DNA of 62,000 nucleotides from Gnetum montanum (Eukaryota > Streptophyta > Gnetopsida > Gnetales > Gnetaceae): positions 1-62,000 of the forward strand of contig MNCI01002803.1 of assembly GCA_015680685.1 (NCBI GenBank), in the 5' to 3' direction. The notes below the pieces were generated by a model that ran no database searches, had not been told where the DNA came from, and saw only the letters and a program-made list of their open reading frames with translations. The translations under genes were made by a program, and so were the position numbers. Shown here in pieces: positions 22,421-36,307 of the stretch (position 1 is the first letter of the stretch; each line of letters begins with the position of its first letter).

Positions 22421-25119
22421 ATACAATCCTGCATCTCTAAAGCTGTCAAATGTAGTAAGTTTGCATTATAGCTTTGTGTTTGTGAGGGTCTTTATCAATG
22501 TGTTTTATTGTATTAGTTTTTGTATGTGCCAATGATTTTAATGGTTCTACAGTACCAATACATGGTAAATCTTTAGTCTATATGGTAAATCTTTAGTCTA
22601 TGTCTGTGCTTGTCGGTGTCTCAAATCTCCTTGTAAAAATATATTTGATGTCGTGTTATCAAGAGCAACATACAAATATAGTCTGCTTTTATGAGGAAAA
22701 TTTGTTCAGAGGACCTGCTATTGTTCATTAATTAATTTAGCTTGATGTTGGAGCAGTGCTTTCAGGATTTATGATTCTGAATTTCTTTTTTTTATATCAT
22801 CTGTATGTAAAATACTTCCCCTTGGAAGTGATGAAGATATTCTTAGTGGAAATAATAATCAAATTTGTGAGGATTTGTTTCTTGTTGTTGCTCCATTAAT
22901 CTGGAAACTCTTCAGTCTGATGAAGAGTCATCCCATGCAATAGATTTAATCTAAAATCATTTGACGAGGGAGCACAATTGTTATGTAAAATTGTGCATGC
23001 ATTATATGTTTGGGATATAATATTTACAGAATGGACAAATAGTCCTGTCTCTGCATTGAGGTAGTAGAAGGTTAAAAGTACAGTTAAAGATTTGCATGCT
23101 GATGCAGAAGAGGAAATCACTGAAGGCATTAATGAAGTAGAAAGTCAATGATATATCAGCACTGCCTCAGGTGGGAAACAGAGTGATTGGAATATTATTT
23201 TTTGTACTTTACTGCATCCACAATTGCTTACAACTTGGTTTTGTGTTCAAAGTAGTTAGCTTGGTGTCCCAATGCTTTTTTGGTATCCAACAATAGCAAA
23301 AATGTAAGCTATGGATTTAAACAAGAAAGTTTTGTTTTCAAAATTTAGAATTCTATGTATTAAACTATATTTGAGAATGTGAAGTGATCTCAATAGGAGC
23401 AATTGAAGTAAGCACAACCAAAATAGTGACTCCCGATTTTGAAAGTTCCGCTTTCAGATACGCTAGAACAATCTGTCTGAGAAATTATGTCCTTTTTTTA
23501 AGGTAAGGTGTTTTACTCTATGACTTAGCTTAAGAAAATAATTCTTGATAGGTGTGTAGGGTAGACACTTTGACCTAAGTCTCCAAAAAATTAATCACCA
23601 AAGCAAATTTCTAAAGTAGATGAGGCTATAATGATTGTAAGTCATTTTATTAAAACTATTTTTGGATTTCATGAAGTGTGTTCTGTCCAATAGATCTTGT
23701 CTTCCAACGTAATAAAACATTCAGTTTTAATTCAGTTTCATAATGCATACAAGTTGTGCAGTTTCCTAATTACTTTGTTTTCTGACATTGATGAGAATGA
23801 TCTTTTATGCATTCAAATTTAAAGAAAGAAAATGTTGTTGGTTCTAGGTTTCATGCTGATCACAACACAACGTTGATTGTAATATAAATGGTTTCAAAAT
23901 GATCATAAAACTTAGAAATCTAGGAGAAATTGTAGGCTTGCTTTTGATACAAAGGTTCATATTTTGATGCAAGATTGTGATCAAAATACTAAATTTATAG
24001 GTTCAAATTATGTTAAAAAACAACAATATAGATGTGATAATAGTTTGTTTAGCTTATCACATGCACATACTCATTCTTATTATGCAAGTTGCAAGTTGTA
24101 AAAAACATAGCAAACTTTTAGCAACACCACTAAACATCATGGATAGTACATAGGAGAATTCCATGAACTAGGATTTAATAAAATCTTGCAAAGGTAGATA
24201 ATAGGTTGAAATATGATAACAATAAAACAATAACAAACTGTTAGGTATGGCTTGACTTTTGTGGCCTCTTTTTTGTATCCATGGTTTGTGTAACACATTG
24301 TATGTACATATATTTTTTATCTGTAATTTATGAAGCACTTTGTATGAGCATACTATTTTTCATCCATGGTTTAGTAAAACCAACAAAAACCCCGATGGTG
24401 TAATGGTTTTTTGTATTGTCTATGACACTTCTATATAAAAGGCTAAAGGCACTTATTTGTAATAAGCAAGCAAGCGATCAAGGAAGTCATAAAAGCTAGT
24501 AAGAAAAGTGTGAGTTGACTGTGGTTGTGACTTTGAAGAGATTTGTGGCTGAGGATTCAAGAAATGCTTGAGAAATGCAACAAAATTTAAGAATAGCAGT
24601 GCACTGCTCCAAAAGAGGGAGCGTAGCTAATTCACAAAGGTATACACAATGTACAATAGGCATAGTGGGAGTGCAGTCACAGCCTTGGTGGTGTCAAGCT
24701 ATGAAGTTTGGTGCTCGCAATGTTGAACTATGCCTATAGGGTTGGTAGCCATGGTGTACCATGTGATGTCCTACTGGGCTGTAATGGGGTTGCAGTGTAC
24801 CGTGCAGTGTAGGTGTGCCTCTTTGCCGGTGTGGTGTGCTTTGGGTCTCGTTCATCCATGGAGCTAAGTGCTAGGATGCTAAAGTGCCAAATGCCAAATG
24901 GAATTGCCAATTGCCTTATTGGTGAAAAAATGAAAGCCTTCCTTCTTCTCCTCTCTTCTTCCTCTTTTTCCCCCTTTTGAAACATTAGGGTGCAAGGGTA
25001 CTTATAGGGCTAGGGTTAGCCCAAGATGTGGAATAGGTGCCACATGGCCGTGCGGTGGGTGGGACTACGCTCATCCCATGTTATGTATGGGACACAAGAC
25101 ACTGGCTATGATGTTGGAT
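22421..25119. other. 3' flank of the receptor gene and unannotated sequence
   Basis: The 3' UTR of the receptor gene must begin here; no clear polyadenylation signal was pinned down. A 20-base unit (TATGGTAAATCTTTAGTCTA) is repeated directly near 22560-22600. TGTTAGGTATGGC at about 24239 followed by CTATATAAAAGG near 24431 resembles an LTR start and TATA box, but no partner was found. Nothing else is recognised. Confidence 0.4.
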
Positions 25120-25393
25120 AGGGTGCTATGTTGCAGTAGACATGGTGCTATGCTACATAACGTAACAAGGTGCTATGCTGTAGTAGACATGGTGTTACAC
25201 TACGTAGTGTAACAGGGTGCTACGCTGCAGTAGACATGGTGCTATGCTATGCAGCGTGACAAGGTGCTATGCTGTAGTAGACATGGTGCTACGCTACGTA
25301 GCGTGACAAGGTGCTACGCTACAATAGACATGGTGCTACACAACACAACGTGACAAGGTGCTACGTTGTAGTAGACATGGTGCTACGCGAATC
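25120..25393. repeat. 47-bp minisatellite, about 5.8 copies
   Basis: Units start at 25120, 25167, 25214, 25261, 25308 and 25355, each beginning A(A/G)GGTGCTA and containing GTAGACATGGTGCTA. The fourth unit contains CGCTACGTAGCG, a perfect 12-base palindrome; others carry decayed forms. The last copy runs out near 25393. Confidence 0.9.
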
Positions 25394-25582
25394 TGCAAAA
25401 AGTGTCAACATTGTAACATTTAGAAAAAATTTGCAAATCTGGTAGTTGGTGTTGGCTACACTTAACACTTGGAAAAATATGAGCAAAGTGCCACCGTTTT
25501 GACACTTAGCCAAATTTGTAGTCAAGATGCTGAGACTTGAAATTTTGTGGCATTTCAAGAATTAGATATTAATTATAAACTT

Positions 25583-25584
<2 letters not shown>

Positions 25585-25614
<30 letters not shown>

Positions 25615-25634
25615 TGTATGTATGTATGTATGTA
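25585..25634. repeat. TATG microsatellite
   Basis: About twelve TATG units. The flanks (ATATTAATTATA..CTTTA before, GTTAAAGT(T/A)ATGATT after) match the inner end of element E near 44310 (reverse complement), where only a short TATATATA stands in place of the array, so the repeat grew inside a retroelement 3' region. Confidence 0.9.
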
Positions 25635-25875
25635 GTTAAAGTTATGATTTATGAAGAGTACATGTTTTGATCTTAATTAAATAAGAAGGTGTGGGTGGCC
25701 CACATTTAGTTCTCTCTTGATTATATAGTTATTTTAATCATGTTTAGATTAGTATAGTTTGCCTTTAGATTCCAAGGTGTTTCTATTTTATAATCTTTTC
25801 AATCCTCTATCTTTTGCATCTTCTTTTAAAATTTCTATGGTTTTGCTATTCCTTGCACTTGCATGCAATTTCTAG

Positions 25876-27250
25876 TTTGGGGGCTAAATGTTGATGCCAA
25901 CATTGCCCATGCTAGGCATGGAGCCAAAACTTATTGATCTAATCACTAGGGTATGGTTTCACAATTTGAATAGGGATGCTTTCAATGGGAGGTACCATGT
26001 AACCTTTAAATTATTATCATCTATTAATAGAACCCCCTCTCCTTACAACGATGACCTCCTATTTATAGTTCATTTTTTGGTTTTGATCCTCCCCTTTCTG
26101 CTAAAATGATTTCTCCTAATTATATTTCGCTTCACTTCTACTTAAAGCATTATTATATGTATAATAGGAAATACAAGCAATATTTAAGGGGTTGTTATAA
26201 GAACTAGATGATGGTATATATCACCAACATAAAAAAAAATTTATAGAACTTAATTAGAATTTTTCGAACATATTATCCAATGAAATTAAACCCATAACTT
26301 AACCTTTCTAAATCAAACATTTAGATTTGGCACTAGCCCAAATTTTTAAAAAATTTATTTAACCTTAGGATTCTATGTACCTAGACTTAAGTCACGTCAA
26401 GGCCTCACTACAATGGGGCAATGTTGGCATAAGCTACCCACGCAAAACCCCTATGCTAAATATTTCTAAATTTAGATTTATATTCCATATAAGAGAGATG
26501 CTCCTCTTGGCATTGTAGAAATTGTCAGGAGATCATATCCATTTGAAATAACATTTAGCATCTCTAAGAAGTTGCAAGGTGAAGTTTGTTAACTCTCAGG
26601 GGGTTTTTATAGCTTAGAGTTCTAATATATCTTCCTCTTAGTCCTTGAAGTTAACTTTCACTTTCAAGAGCATATCAATGAAAGATATGGATGGTGCATA
26701 TTATTCTTACTTAGATAAACAACTTGAAGATATGTTGGATGAAGAATTAAAAATAGGAGCTGAAGCTGTAAATTTGGATTCAAACATAATAATAGACATT
26801 ACTAAAAATATTAATGGCCCATCAAATAAGAAGCTAGCTAGCATGGCAGCAGGCGTTCCATGGGAGTCATGGCAGTGGTGGGTAATGTGGGCAATGTAGG
26901 TAACTGACGTGCAAGTGGTGGCAAAGGTGGATGTAATTGACGATGGTGGATGTGGGCGAGTGGCAAACGTGGACATTCATAATAGCAAAGGGGAGTGGAT
27001 TATAAGAGGAGAAGTAGTCAACAGGAAAAATGGGAGGACATCATCGGAGGTCTCCCACTCACTTACAGTGGATGGTAGTCAAAGGTAGCAATGCAAGGCA
27101 TTGGACGGTAGACAATGGTAGCATGTAGGGATGACAATCATCTCTCAGCCTTCCCTTCTCCCATTAGTAGGCATGTCAACAATGACATGCTAACAATGTG
27201 CGCTTGGTGGGTGGTCAATGGGAGATGAGAGGAAAACTTATGCATCAACA
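25876..27250 (+). mobile_element. Polypurine tract and 3' LTR of a plus-strand element E relative, rearranged
   Basis: TTTGGGGGCTAAA (25876-25888) directly precedes TGTTGATGCCAACATTGCCCATGC, the same arrangement as the minus-strand end of element E (44257 leftward). The last ~400 bases, from about 26850 to GCATCAACA at 27250, match the inverted LTR parts at 31980-33051 and 38023-39065. The middle (about 25930-26840) is not similar to the complete LTR, and about 700 bases of the right part are missing. An 84-residue frame at 26645-26899 is in this section and is not recognised. Confidence 0.7.
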
Positions 27251-30200
27251 GTGTTAAGCTAGGTCCTAGAGGCTTATTTGGAGGGAATATATTGAGTGGG
27301 GATGTTCTAAAGCATTAATACCCATTGATATTTCATTGTGGTTGGTGGAGAGATTTGAAAAATGCTTGACAACAATATGTGAGTTGATTGGCAGTAAAAC
27401 ACATTATAGTAGTGTAAGGTATTGCACCCAAGTGTCTATGGTAAATGACCAAGATACTTTTCTTTCCATTCAAACATTGTGGACTGAGTCTTGTACTATA
27501 AGGTATAGCTCTACCCTTAAACATTTTACTATTAATCTTGGCTTAAACCTAACTTTTATACTAATAATTTTACTTTATGCACTAGTAATATGGATACTAA
27601 TCTACTTTATGCTCAACCCAATTAATTTTTACATTAAAAGGTTGATATTAGTGGAAAATGTGTATTGTATTGGAGAGTAGCATGGTAGTACTTTACATAA
27701 TGCTAGCATTCAGTCATGGCTTTGCATCATGTTGAGGTACATGTACTCAATTGACAAAAGTTTTTAGCACAAGAGCACATTGAAACTAAAATGATGTATT
27801 CAATATTAATGTTAGGATTTTTAACCTTTGTACATTGAGGAAAACATTTGACTTTCATAACCATCAAAATTTTGTTTTAATTTGACATTGTATGTTCTAC
27901 GGGCCTCCAACATCACATGGTTTTTGCCACTGGTCAAACATAAGAGTTTATGTCCATGGCACTGAAGATTCAAAACAATGCTTCATAGTAGATTTGAAAA
28001 TATGTGATGAAAGCTAACATGCACTAATAATGTGTATTAACTCACCAACCCAAAACATGTATCAACTGTAAAAGAATTAATATTAAATGACCTCCCATCA
28101 TGGTTGGTGGATAGATGATTTGAAAAATGCATAACAAAAAGATGTGAGTTGACTGGCTGTAAAACACATTATAGTAGTGCTAGGTACTGAAATTCCAATG
28201 ACGTGACTTCCAGCAAGCAAATGCTACCCATGGTGTTGGATTTCACATAGGTAATTGAAATTTCACCACTTGATGTTGATGCATGGCCTTTTACCTCTTT
28301 CTAATATAATCATGAATGATCTACATAATAATTAGTAGCAATGTTCAAGATGATTTTCTCCTTGTCCATTCAAAATAATTTTATCCTTTAAATGCATATC
28401 TTAATTTCATTGGGAGCATTCCATACATAATAATCCAAAATGTGAACATGTGAAAACTAAAATTAAAACTACCTCTAGATGTACCAAATAGTAGAAGTAA
28501 TACTCTTGTAATCTCCATTAGTTAGGTGCACTTCCAACTAGAGGTCTTTCTCTCTTTTATAGGTAAAACATCAATTAGAACTATGTTTGCAGAATTGTTC
28601 CAAACTCTATTCTCTAGAACTTGCAGCCATGGCCAAAGGTAGTGAGTTTAGGATCAATATTGATTTGCGTGTAATGCATAGAAAATCAACCTCAGATCTC
28701 ACAAACACAAGGCCCTAGGATAATCCACGCAATGAGAAGAGGGATTGAAAAACAATCCTCAAGCATTTGTTCATAAACTTCAAGGTTGTGTAGGTCCTCT
28801 TCGAACCGAAATCCAAAGATACTAGTCTTAAGACATTTAAGTTTTCTATAGATTTTTTAATTTTGGGCATGGTTTTCCTTCTCAAATCATGCTTTTCTTA
28901 CAAAAAAAAGAGGCCCAATGATCACTTTCATCCCTTGTTGGATTATAGGGCATTAGACACATGTGGGTCATGTTGTAAGTAATGATTTTTTTAAACTTGA
29001 GAATCAGATTCCATTGCCTATCCTTTTAAATCTTGTCACATGCAAAGGTATGCTTGAATGCACACCTTCCTCTAGAGAAATTTTTGAATGGTTTGATTTT
29101 AAATTGATTATTGAATTATTTCTAATCAAAGTGGGGCATGAGAATCTATGGACCAAAACCATGAAAGAACCTTAGCACAGACACTTAATAGAATGTGTTC
29201 ATGGTTGCATAGTGGATTCCAATCATTGAAGTGAGTTCTTATTACTATTTACAAATATACCTTATTTAATTTCATTCACCAAAAGAACTAAGGGTACTAG
29301 CTATCATTCAATTTATTATCAAATTTTAATTTTATCAACTATATTTTGTTACTTTTGCTAGTTTTAATCTTTCTTTACCTTTTAAAGAAATTGCAAATAA
29401 ACAATCATATATAAAGAAACTTATGCAACTAAGACTGACCTTATTTCTGTGTGATGAGATGATGATGATTCTTTGCTTACTCAAAATTCCTTTTAAATTT
29501 GAAATAAAAAAGCTTTTTTTTACAAATAATGAAGGGATGTAGGAATCAGTTCACTAAGTTTATAGTCAACATTCCTATGGACTCCCAAAAAAGGATAAAA
29601 AATTTCTGGAAATGCTGCATTGAAAAATGTAGTTTCGGAAAACGCAAATAGGAGAAACAAGATTAAAGGAAATAGAAGAAGAAATATACCTAAGTAATTC
29701 CAACAGCAAAAGAGCTAGAGAAGGTAGGAATTTCTATCCATGTGTCATCCAATAAACTTTGGTTTTAAAGAAGAGAAGTTTTGTCAAAAGGATCATCTGC
29801 ATCTTCCCAAGGTAGTGTTAGACAACAATAGTGATGTGATGTTGAGAAACATGATGGCATATGAGGAATTTTGCGTTAAACCTAGTGAAAGATTATTTAA
29901 TAAGTACATGGTCCTCATGACCAATTTGATCTAGACTCACACCGACATGGCTGTTCTCATCAATCAAGGCATTATACAAAATTTACTTGAGAACAATGAG
30001 AGTGTTACTTATCTTTTCAATGACCTCAACAAGTTTGTTACAGTAGACAAAGTCCTCGAGATAGACAAATAGAATGTGAAAAGAGTAAGGGCATATTACA
30101 ATAGCTTGCTAAGAGTCATGCTTAATGATTTCATTCATACTAATTTTGCAAATCCATGGTATACTTGTACAACCATTACTGCATTCACTATACTTGTTTG

Positions 30201-30437
30201 TATTGGTGTTAATATAATAAATAATAATTACATTAACTATGCAACTTATAATTTTCATGTACTATTTTGAGCAATTGTTGGGCTTCTCTCAATAGAAAAG
30301 CTTGTGTTCTAAAATCAACATGTTCAATGTCCAATTTTTATGGGAAATAGATCTATTAAGGCTAATAGAATACTAGAGAGTTGGACTTTTTACTGAAATT
30401 CTTTTCAAGAATTTTAATATTTATTTCTATTGGTAAT
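27251..30437 (+). repeat. Array segment H, copy 1
   Basis: First of three direct copies of a ~3.2-kb sequence (others 33052-36307 and 39066-42264), starting GTGTTAAGCTAGG and ending TTGGTAAT. Shared landmarks are TGGTTGGTGGAGAGATTTGA (27340), CTATTCTCTAGAACTTG (28608), GGGCATTAGACA (28949) and CCATGTGTCATCCAATAAA (29737). It is flanked by inward-facing LTR ends. It also holds a short internal repeat: the TGGTTGGTGGA(G/T)AGA block recurs near 28100. The sequence class is unknown. Confidence 0.85.
29740..30270 (+). pseudogene. Gag-like fragment in H1 (weak)
   Basis: Broken frames encode YEEFCVKPSERLFNKYMVL, NNESVTYLFNDLNKFV and VKRVRAYYNSLLR. The pattern Phe-x-x-Lys/Pro-x-Glu, then Leu-rich helices and a basic V+++R segment, loosely resembles the UBN2 gag domain of plant copia-type elements. 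The same blocks occur at 35560-36010 and in the 122-residue frame at 41728-42096. Similarity is too low to be certain. Confidence 0.35.
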
Positions 30438-33051
30438 TGTTGATGTGTAAATTTTGGACACATTAACACTCAAAAACTCATTTAGGAAGACTATTGCCTA
30501 GGGTGCCTCCTGTATGGGTACAAAAACCCAGGAATAGTCTTAGTTGGAGAGGGCTATGTGATGTTAAATAGTTAAATGACCTTAGATTAGGGCACTCAAA
30601 AGAAATAATAACTATTTGAGAAAAGAAATATTTTAAGGTAATATAAATAAAAGACTACAATGGAATTTAATTGAAATGAGCACAAGATCTGGTTGCTTTG
30701 GCCAAGGTAAGGTTGCCTTCGCTAGTTAATCTACATGTGTTTTTACATCACAACTGGGGGGGAGGAGGAGGTAACTATGACGGTGATGATGGCACTGGTG
30801 TTGTTTTTTGTCATTACTCTCTACATCATTGTCTTTGGTGGCACCCACTCCTAGGCAGAAGACCCTGCTATTATAGGGATGAAGTACTATGCACTGCCAT
30901 TCATGTTGTTTACCATGGCTTGCAGCTGCTGATGCATGTTGTCATCATTGACGCATGTTGTTGTTCTTGCCATTGACCACCACATGTCACTACTATCCAC
31001 CACTAACTATGACACACATGTTGGTATCCATGGTTAATCGCCATGCACATGTTGCTGTTCACTGCTGATATACGTGCATGCTAGTGTTGAGCTGCTAGTG
31101 CCATGCACACAGTAATGTTTATTTGCTGGTGCTCTTGCATGCTATTGTCATTGATGATGCAAACTATCATTGCTAACACCAACTCCTATTACCATCATTA
31201 ACTACCATGCACTACTATTGTTTATTGCTGATGCACGTGCACACTACCGTTGGTTACGTCCATCTACCAGTTGACCACTCACTACCATGCACTTGCCAAG
31301 CATTAGCTGAGAGAGGCTAAGAGTGATCCCCCTAAAATATCTACATTTTGTTGCTACCACTCCTTTTATAAGCTGCTTTGATCAATGTCTTTAAATGCCC
31401 ATGTTCACACATTTACCACCATCACAACATTGCCCACATTCATGCATTCACCACCACCACCATGTCACCCACGTTTGCATGTTGCCACTACTATAACATC
31501 CATGAAGATCATGCCAAGTTTGAAGAAAATGTCGATGTGATCTGGCCTTGAAATGACACATAAACTATCATTCTAATGTTTCTTTGTTGTGGAGACTATG
31601 CACCCATTTGTGATTCCTTCATGAAAATAATAGTTATTTATGAAAAAGGATAGAAAGTGAGGCCTAAGCCCTGTATTATATTTGTGGCAAGATGAGGATG
31701 TTGATGTTGCATCATTCTACCATGATGCTAGAGCAAGAAAATAAATTAACAATGAATTTTACTATGAGTGTTCCCAGAGAGGCGTCATTGCCATAGTGCA
31801 AGTTGAGATTTATTTATTAATGGTACACATTTTTTAGCATGCTTGCAGTGTAGCTACCATAGCAAGCTAGAAGGAACATGGGCCACACACAACAGAAGTA
31901 GAGGCACTACTTTTTGTTGTTGAAGCATGATATGGGATGATGATGATGATGGATAAAGGTGTTGAGCCCTTAACATCAATCGTGGTGGTGGTGGGCAACA
32001 TGGGTGACGTGGGTAATTGACGTGCAAGCGGTGGCAGAGCTAGGCATAATTGATGATGGTGGATGTGGATGAGTGGTGAACGTGGGCATTCATAATAGTG
32101 GCATGAAGCAACTTATAAGAGGGGAAGTGATTGGTAGGAAAAATGGAAGGACATCACTAGAGGTCTCTTGCTCATAGGCAATAGATAGTAGCCAGAAGAT
32201 GGTAGCGCATGATGTTAAATGGCAAAAAAGAACGACACATAGGAATGATGATCATCTCTTGGCCTTCCCTACTTCCATTAGTAGGCATGTCAATAGCGGT
32301 GCATGAACAACTTGTGCATGGTGAGCAATTAGTGGGAGATGAAAGTAGGGCCTCTCTCTCCCAGTAGTCAGTGGAAAAATGGTGTTTGTGGTAGTAGCAT
32401 CCATGATAGCTCCTAGTGGCTGTAGTATGCACATGCATTAGCAGGTGCATGGTAGTTAACTACTAATGATGAGCAAGTATGAATAGTGATGGCAATGATG
32501 AATGTAGGTAGCGCATGGTGATGTTGCAAGTGGTGTGATGCGATGAGCATGGTGTGTAACAACAACATGTGAACAATGGCAGATGAAGGTAACTAGTGGT
32601 AGGCACAATAGATGGTAGCATGCATCAAAGGCATAGATAACCATGGTAGCAGTATGAGCTAGCAGTAGTGATGGGCAATAAGAGCCCATTGACAACGGTA
32701 ATAACAATGGAAGACAATGCATGATAGAGACAAGAACGACATGTGACACTAGGGGGTTGTGGACCTCTCTCTCCCAATGAGCATAACCAGCAGCGATGAC
32801 AATGTGTTCCTGTGTAGCCTGTTTTGTTTTCTTCTTTTTTTCTTGTTGTAGTAGGGTTTTCTATCCAGTAGTTGGCATGACCCATAGCAACAATGCTGCA
32901 AGTAGTTCCATTTAATCGTTTAATATCACATAGCCCTCCCCAGTTGAGACTATTCCTAGGTTTTTGTATCCATACAAGAGGTGCCCTAGGCAATAGTCTC
33001 CCTAAAAAAAATTTTCTAGGTGTTGATGTGTCCAAAATTTATGCATCAATA
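30438..33051. repeat. Composite of two oppositely oriented partial LTRs, copy 1
   Basis: 30438 to ~31976 matches the left part of the LTR at 42265-44257, with ~240 bases around the TC tract deleted. From ~31978 to 33051 the sequence is the reverse complement of the first ~1.05 kb of the same LTR. For example, AGCCCTCCCCAGTTGAGACT at ~32936 is the inverse of the GGAGAGGGCTATG block near 30546. The junction reads ACATCAATCGTGG. The result is a ~2.6-kb unit with ~1-kb imperfect inverted arms. Confidence 0.85.
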
Positions 33052-36000
33052 GTTTTAAGTAGATCCAAGAGGCTTATTTGGAGGGAATATATTGAGTGGG
33101 GATTTTCTAAAGCATTAACACCTACCAACGTTTCATTGTGGTTGGTGGAGAGATTTGAAAAATGCTTGACAAAAAGATGTGAGTCGATTGGCAGTAAAAC
33201 ACATTATAGCAATGTAAGTTACTGCATTCAAGTGTCTAAGGTAAATGACCAGGATAATTATCTTTCTGTTTAAACATTATGGGTTGATTCCTGTAATGTA
33301 AGGCATAGCTATACCATTAAACATTGTACTATTAATCTTGGCTTAGACCTAACTTTTATACTAATAATTTTACTTTATACACTAGTAATCTGGGTATTAA
33401 TCTACTTTATGCTCAACCCATTTCATTTTTATATTAAAAGGTTGATATTAGTGGAAAATGTGCATTGTATTGGAGAGTAGCATGGTAGGGCCCTTTTCGC
33501 AACTTTACATAATGCTAGCATTTAGTTACCGCTTTGTGCTAGGTTGAGGTATGTGTATTTGGTTGACAAAATTTTGTAGCACAATAGCATGATCGAAAGT
33601 GAAATGACATATTTAGTATTAATGTTAGGATTTTTAACGTTGTACATTGAGGAAAAATTTTGACTTTCATAACAATTAAAATTTTGTTTTGATTTGACAT
33701 TGCAAGTTCTACAGGACTCCAACATTACATGGTTTTTGCTACCAATCAAAAATAAGAGTTTCTTTTTGTGGCACTAGGGATTCAAGATATTGCTTCATAG
33801 TAGATTTGAAAATAAATGATCAAAGCTAACATGCATCAACAATGTGTATTAACTTACCAACCCAAAATGTGTATCAACTATAAAAGCATTAATATCTAGC
33901 TACTTCCCATCGTGGTTGGTAGATAGACAATTTGAAAAATGTGTAACAAACAGATGTGAGTTGACTGATAGTAAAATATATGATAGTAGTGTTAGGTACT
34001 AGAATTCCAATGACATGACTTCCACCAAGAAGATGCTACCCATGGTGTTGGATTTCACATAGGTAATTGATATTTCATTGCTTGATGTTGATGCACAACC
34101 TTTTACCTCTTTTTGATATAACCATGAATGATCTAGATAATAACTAGTAGTAGTATTCAAGATGATTTTATTCTCATCCATTCAAAATAATTTTATCCTT
34201 TAAATGCATATCTTAATTTCATTAGGAGCATTCTATGCATAATAATCCAAAGTGTGAACTCATGAAAATTGAAACTGAAACTACCTCTAGATGTACTAGA
34301 TAGTAGAAGTAACACTCTTGCAATTTCCATCTATTAGCCATTCTTGTAAATAGAGATCTTTCTCTCTTTTACAGATAAGACATCAATTAGAACTATGTTT
34401 GTAGAATCATTTCAAAATCTATTCTCTAGAACTTGTAGCCATGACCAAAGGTAGGGAGTTTAGGATCAATATTGATTTTCTTACAATGCATAACAAATCA
34501 ACCTTAGATCTTACAAACACAAGGCCCTGCAATGATCCATGTGGTGAGAGAAGGAATTGAAAAACAATCCTCAATCATTTGTTCATAAAATCTAAGGTTT
34601 TTTAAGTCTTCTTCAAATCAAAATCCAAAGATACTACTCTCAAGACATTTAAGTTTGTTGCAAATGTGTTCATTTTGGATGTAGTTTTCCTTGTCAAATT
34701 ATGCTTTTCTTACAATGAAAAGAAGCCCAATGATCACTTGCATCCCTTGTTGGATTACAAGGCATTAGACATGTGTGGGTCATGTTGTAAGTCATGATTT
34801 GTTTAAACTTGAGAATCAGATTCCATTACCTATTCTTTTGAATCTCATCACATGCAAAGCTATGTTTGAATGCACACCTTCCTCTAGAGACATTTCTGAA
34901 TGGTTTGATTTTAAATTGATCATTGGATTATTTCTAATCAAAGTGGGACATGAGAATCTATGGATTGTAATCATGAAAGACCCTTAGCCTAGACACTTGA
35001 TAGAATGTGTGCATGGTTGCATAGTGGATTCCAATCATTGAAGTGATTTCTTCTTATTACTATTTACATATATACCTTCTTTAATTTCATTCATCAAAAG
35101 AACCAAGGGTACTAGCTATCATTCAATTTATTATCAAATTTTAATTTTTTCAATGGTATTTTCTTACTTTTGCTAGTTTTAATCTTTCTTTACCTTTTAA
35201 AGAAATTGCAAATAAATAATCATATATAAAGAAACTTATGCAACCAAGACCAAGCTTATTTTTGCATGATAAGATGATGATGATTCTTTGCTTACTCAAA
35301 ATTCCTTTTAAATTTGAAATAAAAAAGCTTTTTTTACAAATAATGAATGAATGAAATAATTAGTCTGCTAATTTTATAGCGATCAATCTTGGGGATTCCC
35401 AAGGGAGGATCAAAGAATTCTAGAAATGCTACATTGAAAAATGCAATTTAGGAAAAGACAAATAGGAGAAACAAGATCAAAGAAAATAGAAAAAGAAAAT
35501 ATAACTAAGTAATTCCAAAAGCTAAAGAGCTGGAGAAGGTAAGAATTTCTATCCATGTGTCATCCAATAAAATTTGGTTTATAGAAGAGGGCCTTTGTTT
35601 GAAGGGTTATTTGAATCTTCCCAAGGTAGTGTTAGATGACAACAATGAAGTCATGTTGAGAAACATGATGGCATATAAGGAATTATGAGTTAAACCCAGT
35701 GAAATATTCTTTAATAGGTACATGGTCCTCATGACCAATTTAATCCAGGCCCACATAGACACAACTATTTTGATCAAGGAAGGCATTATACATAATTCAC
35801 TTGAAAACAATGAGAGTGTTGTCCATCTTTTCAACAACCTCAAAAAGTTTATTATAGTAGACAAAATTCTCAAGATCAATGAGTAGATTGTGAAAAGAGT
35901 AAGGGAATATTACAGTAGCTTGCTAAGAGTCATGCTTAATGATTTCATTCATACTAATTTAGCAAATCCATGGTATACTTGCGCAACCATTACTGCATTC

Positions 36001-36307
36001 TTCATACTTGTTTGTATAGTTGTTTAGAATATTTATGCAATATTATAATTGTTTAGAAGTGCTTGTTTGTATTGGGATTAATGTAATATATAATAATTAC
36101 ATTAACTATGAAACCTATATTTTTCATGTACCTTTTTGAGTAGTTGTTGTGCTTCTATCAACAGAAGAGCTTGTGTTCTAAAATCAACATGTCCAATGTC
36201 CAATTTTTATGGGAAATAGATCTACTAAGGCTAATAGAAGACTAGAGAATTGAACTTTTTACAAAAATTATTTTCAAGCATTTTTAATATTCATTTCCAT
36301 TGATAAT
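33052..36307 (+). repeat. Array segment H, copy 2
   Basis: Direct copy of 27251-30437 with roughly 10-15% base differences by eye. The 70-residue frame at 34775-34987 corresponds to 28963-29175 in copy 1, with about 12 amino-acid differences from about 20 base changes, so there is no sign of selection for the protein. Copy 3 has stops in it. Confidence 0.85.

Noticed and set aside
24239-25000. Possible copia-type LTR (TGTTAGGTATGG start, CTATATAAAAGG box)
   Set aside because: No partner LTR, clear end, primer site or polypurine tract was found.
26645-26899. 84-residue frame
   Set aside because: No recognised motif and no counterpart in the other LTR copies. Its C-terminal part runs into LTR sequence.
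28963-29175. 70-residue frame repeated at 34775-34987, possible small gene
   Set aside because: About 12 amino-acid differences from about 20 base changes, and the third copy near 40737 is broken. It follows the array duplication rather than selection.
30438-33051. A DNA transposon with ~1-kb terminal inverted repeats
   Set aside because: No matching target duplication at the two ends and no transposase. Both arms are parts of a known LTR of this window, so a rearranged LTR pair explains it better.
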